Assembly (NCBI GenBank): GCA_947492585.1
Contig: CANLND010000016.1
Location: 29,976-93,975 of the forward strand
Direction of reading: 5' to 3'
Origin: an uncultured Paracoccaceae bacterium
GTDB taxonomy: Bacteria; Pseudomonadota; Alphaproteobacteria; Rhodobacterales; Rhodobacteraceae
DNA length: 64,000 nt
Shown: positions 1 through 9,611 of the stretch, in pieces
How positions within the stretch are numbered: the first letter of the stretch is position 1
Layout of the letters: each line of letters opens with the position of its first letter
Notes under the pieces: model-generated
What the model saw: only the letters and a program-made list of their open reading frames with translations
Told to the model about the DNA's origin: nothing
Databases searched by the model: none
Position numbers and translations under genes: made by a program

Positions 1-176
1 ACGCTGAGCAATTTCCAAGCGATGCCCCACAGCACAACAAACGCGCCCAACGTTACCACAAGTTCAAAAACGGAACGTGGGGTACTTGAGTCGCGATATG
101 CGGCCAGGATTTTTATCCATTCCCGCGCGCCGCGCGTTTGGGGCTGCTGCTGAGAGGTGTCAGTTTGATCGAACAT
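1..176 (-). CDS. Fatty acid desaturase, N-terminal part (cut by window edge)
   Basis: The minus strand encodes about 58 residues from an ATG at 176 and runs off the left edge. After a polar start (MFDQTDTSQQQ) come the motif ILAAYRDSSTPRSVFEL and the beginning of a hydrophobic segment (LVVTLGAFVVLWGIAWKLLS). This matches the N-terminus of membrane-bound delta-12/omega-6 type desaturases of Rhodobacterales, recalled from family knowledge. The di-iron histidine boxes would lie outside the window, so the activity cannot be confirmed here. Divergent neighbours are absent; gcrA follows on the same strand, about 220 bp upstream. Confidence 0.6.
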   Translation of the reverse strand, partial: MFDQTDTSQQQPQTRGAREWIKILAAYRDSSTPRSVFELVVTLGAFVVLWGIAWKLLS

Positions 177-396
177 GTGCCTGCTTTTTTCTGTTTCGGT
201 CGACGTAGTAGCCGATTTGAGCGGCTTCGCATATGACACATGCGGCCCGCCGTGGGAATGTGATGCTGCGTGACAATGTGCAGCGGTGATCGGGCTGACC
301 CATCTGGCATCCCGCAGGGAGACACAGGGCTGGCAAAACGGAAAGCGCCCCGTTCGGGGTGAACCGGGGCGCTTTGGGGGATTTGACGCGAATCAG

Positions 397-981
397 TTAG
401 CGTTTGCGATCGCGACGTGTGCTCATCGGTTGGAACGCAACGCCGACATGGGCCTCGCAATACGGTTTGCCTTGTTGAACGGGCAAACCGCAGAACCAGA
501 AATCTTCGGTGGCGGGATCGCCAACCGGCCATTTGCAGGTCCGCTCGGTCAATTCCATCAGGCCCAGCTTTTTGGCTTTTTTCTCAACTTCGTTGACTTT
601 GGCCAGTGCTTCGGGGCTGATTTCATTGGCCGAAGGCTGGGGCGGCAGGGGCTGCCCAGCTGGGATGATCTGCTTGCGTGCAGGCAGGTTTGGCCGTGCC
701 TCAGCGGTCGCGGGTTCCGGTGTCTGCGGGCGCGCAGGCTCGGTTTTGGGCTGCGGCTTTGGTTTGGGCGCGGCCGCTTTGGGCGCGGGCGCGGGAGGCT
801 TTTCTTTGGCCTCGGGTGTCTTGGCCGCAGTGGTCGTGCGGTTGGACAGTCCCAGACGGTGTACCTTGCCGATTACGGCATTGCGGGTCACACCCCCCAG
901 TTCCTTGGCGATCTGGCTGGCCGACTGACCTTCGCCCCACATTTTTTTGAGCAGTTCAACGCGCTCGTCTGTCCAGGACAT
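397..981 (-). CDS. gcrA: GcrA cell cycle regulator
   Basis: The product is 194 residues. Its first 48 residues (MSWTDERVELLKKMWGEGQS onward, then ASQIAKELGG and NAVIGKVHRLGL) form the GcrA helix-turn-helix that binds promoters together with sigma70 and, in Caulobacter, reads CcrM-methylated GANTC sites. A Pro/Ala/Lys-rich linker covers roughly residues 50-110. The C-terminal block (CKWPVGDP, FWFCGLPV, YCEAHV) holds the conserved Cys/His residues. The start at 981 is chosen because the family begins MSWTDERV; an in-frame ATG at 996 adds five residues with no family support. The gene is monocistronic, divergent from the ABC permease at 1141. Confidence 0.95.
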   Translation of the reverse strand: MSWTDERVELLKKMWGEGQSASQIAKELGGVTRNAVIGKVHRLGLSNRTTTAAKTPEAKEKPPAPAPKAAAPKPKPQPKTEPARPQTPEPATAEARPNLPARKQIIPAGQPLPPQPSANEISPEALAKVNEVEKKAKKLGLMELTERTCKWPVGDPATEDFWFCGLPVQQGKPYCEAHVGVAFQPMSTRRDRKR

Positions 982-1140
982 ATTTTGCCTTTCCAAGCTA
1001 ATAGCGGCCCCAGGTTCCTGCGGCCGCCATCGAATTCCGTATCAGCGTTCTATTCTAGTCACTCATGGCCGAGTTACAAGGCATCTTGCACGTTGTGTGT
1101 AAGAAGCTATGCAAGGGGACAACAACGACACGAGGCACAG

Positions 1141-1953
1141 ATGGCTGAGACCGGATACAAAGTGGAATTGGGCGAACGACGGTTTGGTCGATTCAACCGT
1201 TTGGGCATGCAGACCCTTGCCTTACGTGAAATCAAGCGCTTCTGGGTGGTTTGGACCCAGACTCTGATGGCGCCGATGGTCACGGCAGCCCTGTTTTTAT
1301 TGATCTTCAATATCGCCATCGGACCCAGCCGGGGGGATGTGATGGGCGTGCCCTTTTTGCACTTTTTGGCGCCAGGAATCCTGACCATGACGGTGATCCA
1401 GAATGCTTTTGCCAATACCTCGTCTTCGATTGTGATTTCCAAGGTGCAGGGCAATATTGTGGATACACTGATGCCGCCTTTGTCGGGGCTTGAATTGCTG
1501 ATGGGCTATTTGGCCGGTGCGGTGGCGCGGGGGCTGTTTGTCGCAGTCGGCATTGGTCTGGGCTTAATGCTCGCTCTGGGCGTGGTGCCGGCCCATCCAC
1601 TGGTGGCTTTGGGCTTTGTGATTCTGGGGGCGATCCTGCTGGGGGGGATTGGTATCATTGCAGGGGTGTTTGCCGACAAGTTTGACCAAATGGCCGCGAT
1701 TACCAATTTCATTGTGACTCCTTTGGCGTTTCTGTCGGGCACGTTTTACTCGGTTTCGGCCTTGCCACCTGTGTTGCAGGCACTGTCACGGGTAAACCCG
1801 GTGTTCTACCTCATCGATGGTGTGCGTTACGGGGTGATTGGAACATCAGACAGCGCGCCACTATTGGGGGCGGCTGTGTGTGTATCCGCCTGCGTTGCCA
1901 TGTGTACGCTGGCATGGTGGATGCTGCGCACCGGGTATCGATTGAAAAACTAA
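1141..1953 (+). CDS. ABC-2 type transporter permease
   Basis: This 270-residue polytopic membrane protein has an amphipathic N-terminus (residues 1-35, TLALREIKRFWVVW) and then six hydrophobic segments, ending MLRTGYRLKN. The YRLK-type tail and the LSGTFYSVSALPPVLQALS motif before NPVFYLIDGVRYG are typical of the YadH/NodJ/DrrB branch of ABC-2 permeases. The ATPase partner is not adjacent, because gcrA lies upstream on the other strand and argD downstream, so it must be encoded elsewhere. The substrate is unknown. The reading frame is open far upstream, but only from 1141 is the sequence family-like. Confidence 0.85.
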   Translation: MAETGYKVELGERRFGRFNRLGMQTLALREIKRFWVVWTQTLMAPMVTAALFLLIFNIAIGPSRGDVMGVPFLHFLAPGILTMTVIQNAFANTSSSIVISKVQGNIVDTLMPPLSGLELLMGYLAGAVARGLFVAVGIGLGLMLALGVVPAHPLVALGFVILGAILLGGIGIIAGVFADKFDQMAAITNFIVTPLAFLSGTFYSVSALPPVLQALSRVNPVFYLIDGVRYGVIGTSDSAPLLGAAVCVSACVAMCTLAWWMLRTGYRLKN

Positions 1954-2310
1954 CGTCGTCCCTATTGGGGGGCAGCTGCTGCCCGTGCAATCTGAATAGA
2001 ACGCTGGCCGGGATCCGCGCTGGCCAGGCTGGGCCGACGGGTACAGTCGCGTAGAAGGGTTTCAAAACGGCGGAAAACGCTGACATAAGGGCTTCACAAA
2101 GACCAAAACCTTCGTTATGGAACGGCCCATGATCAAATATGCCATCACTCTGACGTTCCGACGTCGACGCTAAAGCATGCGAACGGGCGATACGCCCGAA
2201 TTGATCCCTGTGCCTGCCTGATTGGCACAAACCACTCCAAAATGATTGACCCACCGGCCCGGCTTATGCACAGCTTTGGCCTCAAGTTCTGAGAAGAAGG
2301 ATGATCGCAG
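1954..2310. other. Intergenic region before argD, no confident gene
   Basis: This 357-bp stretch lies between the permease and argD. The minus strand has a short open stretch (about 2090 to 1970) that reads like protein (FRRFETLLRDCTRRPS... ending IQIARAAAAPQ) but has no ATG, GTG or TTG start. It may be a decayed gene fragment. No terminator or attenuator was recognised. The Shine-Dalgarno sequence of argD is at 2291-2300. Confidence 0.4.
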
Positions 2311-3486
2311 ATGATCGCGTCCGTATTGCCCACCTATTCCCGCGCCCCACTTCACTTTGTGAAGGGGGAAGGCTCTTGGCTGATCGAAGCTGATGGCCGT
2401 CGCTTTTTGGATCTGGGCGCAGGCATCGCCGTCAACGCGCTGGGCCATGCGCATCCCGTGTTGGTTGAAGCACTGACCAGCCAGGCGCAGAACCTGTGGC
2501 ATGTCTCGAACCTCTATCAAATCCCGCAGCAGCAGCAGCTTGCTGATACTTTGGTAGAGCACACCTTTGCCGATACCGTGTTTTTCACCAATTCCGGCAC
2601 CGAATCCTGCGAGCTGGCAGTGAAAATGGCGCGCAAGTATTTCTACGACAAAGACCAGCCAGAGCGGGTCGAGATCATCACCTTTGACGGCGCGTTCCAT
2701 GGCCGCTCTTCCGCAGGCATTGCCGCAGCTGGGTCGGAAAAAATGACCAAAGGCTTTGGCCCCTTGCTTCCGGGATTTGTGCACCTGACCTTTGGTGACC
2801 TGGATGGGGTGACCAATGCGATCAGTGATAAAACAGCAGCTATTTTGATTGAACCGGTGCAGGGCGAGGGTGGTATTCGCCCAGTGCCAGATGCCGAGAT
2901 GAAAGCTCTGCGCCAGATCTGCGATGAAAATGGCATCTTGTTGATCTTTGACGAGGTCCAATGTGGCGTAGGTCGGACCGGGAAATTGTTTGCCCACGAA
3001 TGGTCAGGCGTCACCCCAGACATCATGATGGTTGCCAAAGGCATCGGCGGTGGTTTTCCACTGGGGGCCGTGCTGGCCACGGAAAATGCGGCGTCCGGCA
3101 TGACAGCGGGCACGCACGGTTCGACCTATGGCGGCAATCCCTTGGGCTGTGCCGTGGGCAATGCCGTGCTGAACGAAATCGCCAAGCCTGCGTTTCTGGC
3201 TGAGGTCAATCGCAAGGCGGGTCTGTTCCGCCAAAAACTGGAGGGGCTGGTGGCCAGCCATCCTGACGTATTTTCTGAGGTTCGCGGATCCGGGATGATG
3301 TTGGGGCTGAAATGTGTCTCCAGCAATATGGAACTGGTCCAGGCGGGGTTTGACAATCAGCTGATCACCGTGCCCGCAGCCGACAATGTGATCCGCCTGC
3401 TGCCTGCGCTCAACCTGACCGATGCGGACATCGAGGCGGCTCATGACCGTCTGGATCGCGCGGCCAGTCAGGTTAGCGCAGCCTGA
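2311..3486 (+). CDS. argD: Acetylornithine aminotransferase
   Basis: The 391-residue fold type I PLP enzyme transfers the amino group of glutamate to N-acetylglutamate semialdehyde in arginine biosynthesis; many homologues also act on succinyl-diaminopimelate. Diagnostic features are FFTNSGTESCELAVKMARKY (81-110 region), the PLP aspartate in LIFDE (Asp214) and the Schiff-base lysine in VAKGIGGGFPLG (Lys243), plus STYGGNPLG. The start at 2311 follows a purine-rich GAGAAGAAGG at 2291-2300. An ATG at 2301 is out of frame. It is followed by argF on the same strand after a hairpin. Confidence 0.95.
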   Translation: MIASVLPTYSRAPLHFVKGEGSWLIEADGRRFLDLGAGIAVNALGHAHPVLVEALTSQAQNLWHVSNLYQIPQQQQLADTLVEHTFADTVFFTNSGTESCELAVKMARKYFYDKDQPERVEIITFDGAFHGRSSAGIAAAGSEKMTKGFGPLLPGFVHLTFGDLDGVTNAISDKTAAILIEPVQGEGGIRPVPDAEMKALRQICDENGILLIFDEVQCGVGRTGKLFAHEWSGVTPDIMMVAKGIGGGFPLGAVLATENAASGMTAGTHGSTYGGNPLGCAVGNAVLNEIAKPAFLAEVNRKAGLFRQKLEGLVASHPDVFSEVRGSGMMLGLKCVSSNMELVQAGFDNQLITVPAADNVIRLLPALNLTDADIEAAHDRLDRAASQVSAA

Positions 3487-3542
3487 CCGTTTCACGAGAA
3501 TGCAAAAGGCCCCTCTTTTTGGCCGTAAATACCCGCGGGGGT

Positions 3543-3563
3543 CCGGGGGCAGACAGCCCCCGG
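3543..3563 (+). repeat. GC-rich hairpin between argD and argF
   Basis: Perfect 8-bp arms CCGGGGGC and GCCCCCGG (3543-3550, 3556-3563) enclose the loop AGACA. No T-tract follows, so it is not a classical terminator. It sits in the 104-bp argD-argF gap and could act as an mRNA stabiliser or partial attenuator; that role is inference. Confidence 0.6.
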
Positions 3564-3590
3564 CGCTCTGCGACATGAAAGACAGATGTG

Positions 3591-4517
3591 ATGAACCACT
3601 TTCTAGATATCCATAAGACCGATGCACAGGATCTGCAGGCCATCATTGCCCAGGCCGCACAGATGAAACAGGCGCGCCAGGGACGCCCAAAAGGGGCCCT
3701 GGATGACACACAGCCCTTGGCTGGCCATATGGTGGCGCTGATCTTTGAAAAACCCTCAACCCGGACGCGGGTGTCCTTTGATGTGGGCGTGCGTCAGATG
3801 GGTGGGCAAACCATGGTGCTGTCCGGCAAGGACATGCAATTGGGCCATGGGGAAACCATTGCAGACACCGCCCGTGTCCTTAGCCGCTATGTGGACCTGA
3901 TCATGATCCGCACCTTCGATGAAACCGTGCTGATGGAAATGTCGGAATATGCAACCGTGCCGGTGATCAACGGCCTGACCGACCGCACCCATCCGTGCCA
4001 GATCATGGCTGATATTCTGACCTACGAAGAGCACCGCGGCTCGATCAAGGGCAAAAAAGTCGTCTGGGCGGGAGATGGAAACAACGTCTGCGCCTCCTTC
4101 CTGCATGCGGCGGGGCAGTTTGGGTTTGATCTCACCTTTACCGGTCCTTCACAATTAGACCCCGAAGATGAATTTGTGGCTTTGGCGCGCAAAATGGGGT
4201 CAACCATCAGCATTGAGCGCGACCCGGTTAAGGCCGTCACAGGTGCTGATCTGGTGGTGGCAGACACTTGGGTGTCGATGCATGACAGTCAGTCGTCAAA
4301 AGAACGGCGCCACAACATGCTGCGTGGGTATCAGGTCAACGACGCGTTGATGGCGCATGCCAAATCTGATGCGCTGTTTATGCATTGCCTGCCTGCCCAC
4401 CGCGAAGAAGAGGTGACATCCTCGGTGATGGATGGCCCGCAATCTGTGATCTTTGACGAGGCGGAAAACCGTCTGCATGCGCAAAAAGCCGTTATGCGCT
4501 GGTGCCTTGGTCTTTGA
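3591..4517 (+). CDS. argF: Ornithine carbamoyltransferase
   Basis: This 308-residue transcarbamylase makes citrulline from ornithine and carbamoyl phosphate. The carbamoyl-phosphate loop [15 protein letters not shown], the HPCQ motif ([11 protein letters not shown]) and the ornithine-loop motif [11 protein letters not shown] are intact. The frame also offers a GTG at 3588, directly before the ATG at 3591; the ATG is preferred because the family begins MNHFLDI. Its position behind argD suggests a two-gene arginine unit, closed by the hairpin at 4531-4566. Confidence 0.95.
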   Translation: MNHFLDIHKTDAQDLQAIIAQAAQMKQARQGRPKGALDDTQPLAGHMVALIFEKPSTRTRVSFDVGVRQMGGQTMVLSGKDMQLGHGETIADTARVLSRYVDLIMIRTFDETVLMEMSEYATVPVINGLTDRTHPCQIMADILTYEEHRGSIKGKKVVWAGDGNNVCASFLHAAGQFGFDLTFTGPSQLDPEDEFVALARKMGSTISIERDPVKAVTGADLVVADTWVSMHDSQSSKERRHNMLRGYQVNDALMAHAKSDALFMHCLPAHREEEVTSSVMDGPQSVIFDEAENRLHAQKAVMRWCLGL

Positions 4518-4530
4518 GCCATATCCCGAC

Positions 4531-4566
4531 TGTGTGGCCGGGGCCATGTTTGGTCCCGGCCACACA
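4531..4566. terminator. Bidirectional terminator between argF and pit
   Basis: Twelve-base arms TGTGTGGCCGGG (4531-4542) and CCCGGCCACACA (4555-4566) pair perfectly. The hairpin lies between the convergent argF (+) and pit (-) stops. There is no long T-run, so it may be a hairpin-only terminator. Confidence 0.7.
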
Positions 4567-4577
4567 GCGCGTATCTG

Positions 4578-6059
4578 TTAGCCCGCGATCTGGCGCAGCA
4601 GCGCATACAGCAGCGCAGAAATAAGCGCTGAGGCCGGCACGGTGATGACCCATGCTGCGACAATGGTCATGAAATGGCTGCGACGAACCAATTTGCGGCG
4701 TCGGTGTTCTTCGCTGGCAAGGTGTTGCACTTTGGCTCTGGGCGCCACACTGGATTTGCGCCGGTGTTCGAGGAACCATTCGCGGAAAAAACCAACCCCA
4801 AACACTGCGCCAACGGCGATATGGGTGGATGACACCGGAAGACCCAGACCACTGGCCAGAAGCACCGTAAAGGCCGTCGACAAAGAGACACAGAACGCGC
4901 GCATCGGGTTTAGTTTGGTGATCTGATCCCCCACCATTCGGATCAACTTTGGTCCAAACAGAAACAGGCCCAGAGAGATTCCAAATGCCCCGATAACCAT
5001 AACCCAGGCAGGAACAGGCACTTCGGCGGTTGCCGTACCGGTCTGAAGCGTCTGCACAATGGCGGCCAATGGACCAATGGCATTGGCCACGTCGTTGCCG
5101 CCATGGGCAAACGACAATAGGGTGGCTGCAATCACCAGCGGCCATGAAAACAGCGCTTTGAGAGATCTGGATCGGTTGCTCATGCCAAGGGATTGACGGT
5201 GAACGAGCGGGCGCGCCACCACATAGATCGCAAGCCCCACGCCTGCGCCAAACAGCAAAGTATTCTGAAGTGGCATATGCCACAGACGGCCCAGACCTTT
5301 GTGCGCCAGATAGGCCGCAAAAACACCCCCCATTAATGCCAGCAAAACCGGCACCCAGCGGCGCGCGGCGGCGATGGGGTCTGGCTGATACAGAATGTAG
5401 ATCTTGATAAAGGCCAAAATCAACGCGGCGATCACCCCAGCCAAGGCGGGGGAAAACATCCAGCTTGCCGCAATCAGCCCAACAATGTGCCAGTTTACCG
5501 CATCGGCGCCCGCGGCCAGAACACCGGCCCCGACAACGCCTCCGATGATGGAGTGGGTCGTTGACACCGGGGCGCCAACCCATGTGGCCAGATTAACCCA
5601 GAGTGCCGCTGCCATCAGTGCCGCCATCATGGCCCAGACAAAGGTTTGACTGTCGGTCACGCTGTCTGGTGGAATGATATTGTTTGAAATGGTTTTCACC
5701 ACCGAGTCGCCAGCCAAAAGGGCGCCTGCGCTTTCGGCGAGGGCGGCAATTAACAACGCGCCCCCCAGTGACAGCGCGCGGGCACCCACCGCAGGACCCA
5801 TATTGTTGGAGACATCGTTTGCACCGATGTTCAGCGCCATATAGGCCCCAAATCCGGCTGCTGCGACCACAATCACGTTGTGGCCCTCCCCCCCCAGGAC
5901 CACAGCGGCGATGACCGAGGCCAGAACGATAAAAGCCAAGGCAAGTCCGGGAGCAACCAAAGGGCGGGAGACATAGGCCGTGGCCAGTTCCAGCTGGGAA
6001 ATCCGTTTTAGATCTTTGTCCAGCGTTTTCCAGCCTGCGGGTTCAGGCGTGTCGCTCAT
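4578..6059 (-). CDS. pit: PiT family inorganic phosphate transporter
   Basis: The 493-residue membrane protein contains the duplicated PHO4 signature, GANDVSNNMGPAVGARALS near residue 78 and GGNDVANAIGPLAAI near residue 322, each followed by an STTHS/SSTHI motif (APVSTTHSIIGG, PVSSTHIAVGAVFG). It has about ten to twelve hydrophobic segments and a basic cytoplasmic stretch (EHRRKSS...RRRKLVRR) before the last helix. The family imports metal-phosphate complexes with protons at low affinity. No DUF47 (PhoU-like) partner is next to it. The N-terminus (about 40 residues) is cytosolic. It is convergent with argF. Confidence 0.93.
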   Translation of the reverse strand: MSDTPEPAGWKTLDKDLKRISQLELATAYVSRPLVAPGLALAFIVLASVIAAVVLGGEGHNVIVVAAAGFGAYMALNIGANDVSNNMGPAVGARALSLGGALLIAALAESAGALLAGDSVVKTISNNIIPPDSVTDSQTFVWAMMAALMAAALWVNLATWVGAPVSTTHSIIGGVVGAGVLAAGADAVNWHIVGLIAASWMFSPALAGVIAALILAFIKIYILYQPDPIAAARRWVPVLLALMGGVFAAYLAHKGLGRLWHMPLQNTLLFGAGVGLAIYVVARPLVHRQSLGMSNRSRSLKALFSWPLVIAATLLSFAHGGNDVANAIGPLAAIVQTLQTGTATAEVPVPAWVMVIGAFGISLGLFLFGPKLIRMVGDQITKLNPMRAFCVSLSTAFTVLLASGLGLPVSSTHIAVGAVFGVGFFREWFLEHRRKSSVAPRAKVQHLASEEHRRRKLVRRSHFMTIVAAWVITVPASALISALLYALLRQIAG

Positions 6060-6143
6060 GTGTTCTTCCTTGACCTTCGGGCGCCGCAGTGGTGGTCCGC
6101 TGCATATGTAGACAGTGCAGGTCCATTACGGGCTGGTCGTCTA

Positions 6144-6602
6144 TCATAAAGCGCGCAGAACCGCTTGCAACTCGGGTTCGGCAACCAAGGTTGCGGCCTT
6201 GAGCGGGGTAAACCAGCGGCGTTTGCGTTGATCAACCTCGGGAAAGTCATCTGCAAGGTCCGTCACCGACACGCGGTATATCAGCACAGTCACCGGTTCG
6301 ACCGCGCCGTTGTCACGTCGTTTGTCGTAGTTGTACGATCCCATCGGAGTGTCATCGATCTGAGAGTTGGTAACACCGGCTTCTTCCCAGGCTTCTTGCA
6401 GGGCGGCTTCGGCGCAGGTTTTACCGGTCATCGGCCAGCCTTTTGGTATGATCCAGCGGCCACTGTCCCGGCTGGTGATCAGCAAGACTTTGGGACCCGC
6501 GTCCGTTTGGCGCAGGCAGAGCGCCGCAACTTGCAGACGCCGTGGGCGAAATATCATAGGTCTGAGATATTCTTCCCAGATCCCATTCAGCGTGTGGGTC
6601 AT
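6144..6602 (-). CDS. NUDIX hydrolase (DIPP-like)
   Basis: From the ATG at 6602 the product is 152 residues. The Nudix box reads GWPMTGKTCAEAALQEAW then EEAGV: the Glu-Glu pair is present, but the usual Glu at box position 7 is Lys and the Arg at position 15 is Gln. The PKGWPM...EAWEEAG pattern is common to alphaproteobacterial diphosphoinositol/diadenosine-polyphosphate type hydrolases, so the substitutions look family-specific rather than degenerate. An upstream ATG at 6656 would add 18 residues and has a badly spaced purine tract; homologues start near MTHTLNGIWEEY. Substrate unknown. Confidence 0.85.
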   Translation of the reverse strand: MTHTLNGIWEEYLRPMIFRPRRLQVAALCLRQTDAGPKVLLITSRDSGRWIIPKGWPMTGKTCAEAALQEAWEEAGVTNSQIDDTPMGSYNYDKRRDNGAVEPVTVLIYRVSVTDLADDFPEVDQRKRRWFTPLKAATLVAEPELQAVLRAL

Positions 6603-6809
6603 GTGCTTGGCTCGGAGTCGTGTATCGACCGTTCTCAGTAGAGTTTTAGCAACCATACCTCGGGGTACCAGTGGTTCAAGGCGATTTTACGGGGAATTGC
6701 GCAACTGCGATACATCTTTGTGTGATTTGCCGGCGGGGGTCTTTGGCCTGTTTTGGCGAACTGGGAGCTTCGCTGGGGCCGATGGGCAGGGCGAGGGCGC
6801 GGTTTGGTT

Positions 6810-9281
6810 TCACTTTCGCCGTTTGGCCCGCAGGGTCGGGTCGGCTTCGGTGGGATCTTCGGGCCAGGGGTGTCTGGGGTATTGCGCGCGCATGTCTTTG
6901 CGCACGTCTTCATATGAGCCCGCCCAAAACCCCGGTAAATCACGGGTAATCTGAATAGGGCGCTGGGCGGGGGACAGCAGTGAGACCTTCAGGGCGACGC
7001 CGCCCACCGTGGGGTGACGGGTGACGCCAAACATTTCCTGCAAGCGGACGGAAATTTCGGGGATTTCACCTGAGTAATCGATTGGGATTTTACGGCCCAG
7101 CGGGGTTTTGAACCCTCCGGGGGCTTCGCGGTCCAAGAGCTGGGTTTGTTCCCACGACAGCGCGGCCTGAAGAGCGGGCAGCGGATCAAAGCGTTTCCAG
7201 TCCTCGGCACTGCGCACATTGCTTAGCATCGGCAGTAACCAGTCTTCGAGCGTGTCCGTCAGACCGGTCAGCGTGAAATCTGGCAGGTCATGGCCTTCGG
7301 CGCGGACCAGTTCGACACGGGCTGCCAGGCGGGCCGCAGCTCCGGTGAGGCGCAGGCCGAGATCGCGAACGCCCTCCAGCATGGCCACGGCCACTTGATC
7401 GGCGGGCACGTCTTTCCAGATCTGGTCATCCAGCAGGACAGTGCCAAATTGCAGTTGGCGACGGGAGACCACGCGGCGGTCCCGTTTGGACCAGCTGCAC
7501 AGGGACACGTTGTTTAGCTGATCGGCAAATAGCTCACGGATTTCGGCATGGTTGATCTGAGACGCCAGCCGAATGCGGGCTTCACGCGGGTTGCCGTCGG
7601 TGTCGAGCGCCACCAAAAAGGGCGCGCTGGCCAGTGGGTCCTCGGGGCGCAGGACGCAGCCCTTGCCGCCGGACAGCACATAGCGTGGGGTGTCACCTTT
7701 GCGTCGCTGTCCCACCCGATCGGGATAGGCCAGTGCGGCCATGGCGGCGGGTCCGAGATCTGAGGTGTGATCTGGCGCGGATTTGTCGAGATAGGCGGTC
7801 AGCCGTTTTGTTTCGGCTTTGATCCGGTCCACCACAGGGCGGTTCAGCTGAAACCGATGGCGTGCGGCAAACCCTTTTGGGTTTTTCAGCGCGTCCAGAC
7901 GCAGCGACAGATCCGCGGGCGCGCCGCGCAAGGGATCGCGTTCGGACAGGAGCGCGGCAATCGGAGCAGCCGGGCGTCCGGCGCGCAGCAGCATATGCCC
8001 CAAACGCGGATGCAGCGGCAGTTTTGACAGGGCTTTGCCATGCGCGGTGATCCGGTGATCTGCGGTCAGGGCCCCCAACATCTGCAACAGGGTCTGGGCT
8101 TCAGACAGGCTGCCCACAGGGGGGGGCGTCAAAAAGGTCAGGTCTTCGGGGGCCGCGCCCCACAAGGCAAGTTCAAGCGCCAGATCGGTCAGGTCCGCAG
8201 ATTCGATTTCAGCGGGTGGGAAGGCGGCCATCGCGCCTTCTTCACCTTTGGTCCACAGGCGATAACAGAGGCCTTCGGCAACACGACCTGCACGGCCCTG
8301 ACGCTGTGTTGCTTCGGCGCGGGTGACTTTTTCGGTGACCAGACGCGACATGCCAGATCCCGGATCAAACCGGGTCCGGCGCGCTTGTCCCATATCGACC
8401 ACAACGCGGACGTCTTGAATGGTCAATGATGTCTCGGCGATGGAGGTCGCGAGCACCACTTTGCGCCCATGTTTCAGGGGCTGGATTGCAGCCTGCTGCT
8501 CAGCAAAGGGCAGGGCTCCAAACAGGGGGCGAATTTCGCAATCGCCGGACAGACGACCGTCCAGCTGGGCCGCTGCGCGCCGGATTTCACCTTCGCCCGG
8601 TAGAAACACCAAGATGCCGCCACCGATTTTGCGGGTGTCGCGATCCGCCTGCACCACCAGATCCACCAAGGCATCCAACCGGCGCGCCTGCGGCGACAGC
8701 GGTTTGTCGAGCCAGCGGGTTTCAACCGGATAGCTGCGCCCGTCTGATGTGACCATTGGGGCCTCCATCAATTTGGCGACGGGGCCAGCGTCTAATGTGG
8801 CGGACATGGCGATCAGCATCAGGTCTTCGCGTAGGGCGCCGGCCACCTCTAAACACAGCGCCAGACCCAGATCGGCATTTAATGAGCGTTCGTGAAACTC
8901 GTCAAAGATCACCGCGCCGATGCCCGGCAGATCGGGGTCCGACTGCAACATACGGGTGAGGATGCCTTCGGTGACCACTTCGATTCGCGTTTGCGGCGAG
9001 GTTTTAGAGGCCCCCCGCATCCGGTAGCCGACCGTTTCGCCGGGGCGCTCTCCCAGTGTGTCGGCCATGCGTTCGGCCGCCGCGCGCGCCGCCAGACGCC
9101 GGGGTTCCAACATCAGGATTTTACCCGTAACCAGCCCCGCATCCAACAGCGCAAGCGGCACGCGCGTGGTTTTACCAGCTCCGGGTGGGGCCTGTAACAC
9201 AGCACGCCCAGTGTCACGCAGGGCCTGCAACAGTGCAGGCAGGGCATCATCAATGGGCAGGCGGGGGCTATAGTTGGTCAT
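6810..9281 (-). CDS. hrpB: ATP-dependent helicase HrpB
   Basis: This 823-residue DEAH-box (SF2) helicase has motif I APPGAGKTTRVPL, motif II DEFH (VIFDEFHERSLNADL), motif III MSATLDAG, motif V TSIAETSLTIQDV and motif VI QRQGRAGR. These are followed by the HA2-type and HrpB C-terminal domains, ending KRRK. The length matches HrpB (about 810-830 residues). Its cellular role is poorly defined; it is thought to remodel RNA. It is monocistronic, with the NUDIX gene 150 bp downstream on the same strand. Confidence 0.95.
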   Translation of the reverse strand: MTNYSPRLPIDDALPALLQALRDTGRAVLQAPPGAGKTTRVPLALLDAGLVTGKILMLEPRRLAARAAAERMADTLGERPGETVGYRMRGASKTSPQTRIEVVTEGILTRMLQSDPDLPGIGAVIFDEFHERSLNADLGLALCLEVAGALREDLMLIAMSATLDAGPVAKLMEAPMVTSDGRSYPVETRWLDKPLSPQARRLDALVDLVVQADRDTRKIGGGILVFLPGEGEIRRAAAQLDGRLSGDCEIRPLFGALPFAEQQAAIQPLKHGRKVVLATSIAETSLTIQDVRVVVDMGQARRTRFDPGSGMSRLVTEKVTRAEATQRQGRAGRVAEGLCYRLWTKGEEGAMAAFPPAEIESADLTDLALELALWGAAPEDLTFLTPPPVGSLSEAQTLLQMLGALTADHRITAHGKALSKLPLHPRLGHMLLRAGRPAAPIAALLSERDPLRGAPADLSLRLDALKNPKGFAARHRFQLNRPVVDRIKAETKRLTAYLDKSAPDHTSDLGPAAMAALAYPDRVGQRRKGDTPRYVLSGGKGCVLRPEDPLASAPFLVALDTDGNPREARIRLASQINHAEIRELFADQLNNVSLCSWSKRDRRVVSRRQLQFGTVLLDDQIWKDVPADQVAVAMLEGVRDLGLRLTGAAARLAARVELVRAEGHDLPDFTLTGLTDTLEDWLLPMLSNVRSAEDWKRFDPLPALQAALSWEQTQLLDREAPGGFKTPLGRKIPIDYSGEIPEISVRLQEMFGVTRHPTVGGVALKVSLLSPAQRPIQITRDLPGFWAGSYEDVRKDMRAQYPRHPWPEDPTEADPTLRAKRRK

Positions 9282-9611
9282 GCCCCCTTATTGCGAGGCC
9301 TTCACAAAAGGTCCAGCCTGTTGCGCCCAGCGGGGTGTTGCGGGTGATTCTGCGGTGCCCCGTGTGGTGGCGAGGCGATTAAACCGAGTTGCCGTATGTG
9401 ATTTGACCCGCGCCGGATTTGAGCTTTGGCGGCGAGGATCTTGCCATGATAGCGATAAACGCCTTGCTTGGCGGCGGGGTGGGCGGCACATCCAGTGGTG
9501 CGCAGCGCTTTGCGTTTGGATCGAAACACCGGACTGGCCCCTACGTCGGTTCTGGACAATCGGGGCAGGCTTGCGTGACAGTGGCGGAAATTTTGGGATG
9601 AGAGGCAGGCT
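9282..9611. other. Intergenic region hrpB-meaB, no confident gene
   Basis: These 330 bp hold only weak open frames: a 51-60 residue plus-strand frame ending at 9601 and a minus-strand frame across 9302-9640. Neither has a good ribosome-binding site or a recognisable motif. It should contain the divergent promoters of hrpB and meaB. Confidence 0.4.

Noticed and set aside
4492..5583. 363-residue minus-strand ORF overlapping pit
   Set aside because: It lies in another frame of the phosphate transporter gene; Cys/Trp/Arg-rich shadow translation.
9419..9601. Short plus-strand ORF before meaB
   Set aside because: TTG start (or ATG for 51 residues), Gly/Ser-rich, no family; too weak to call.
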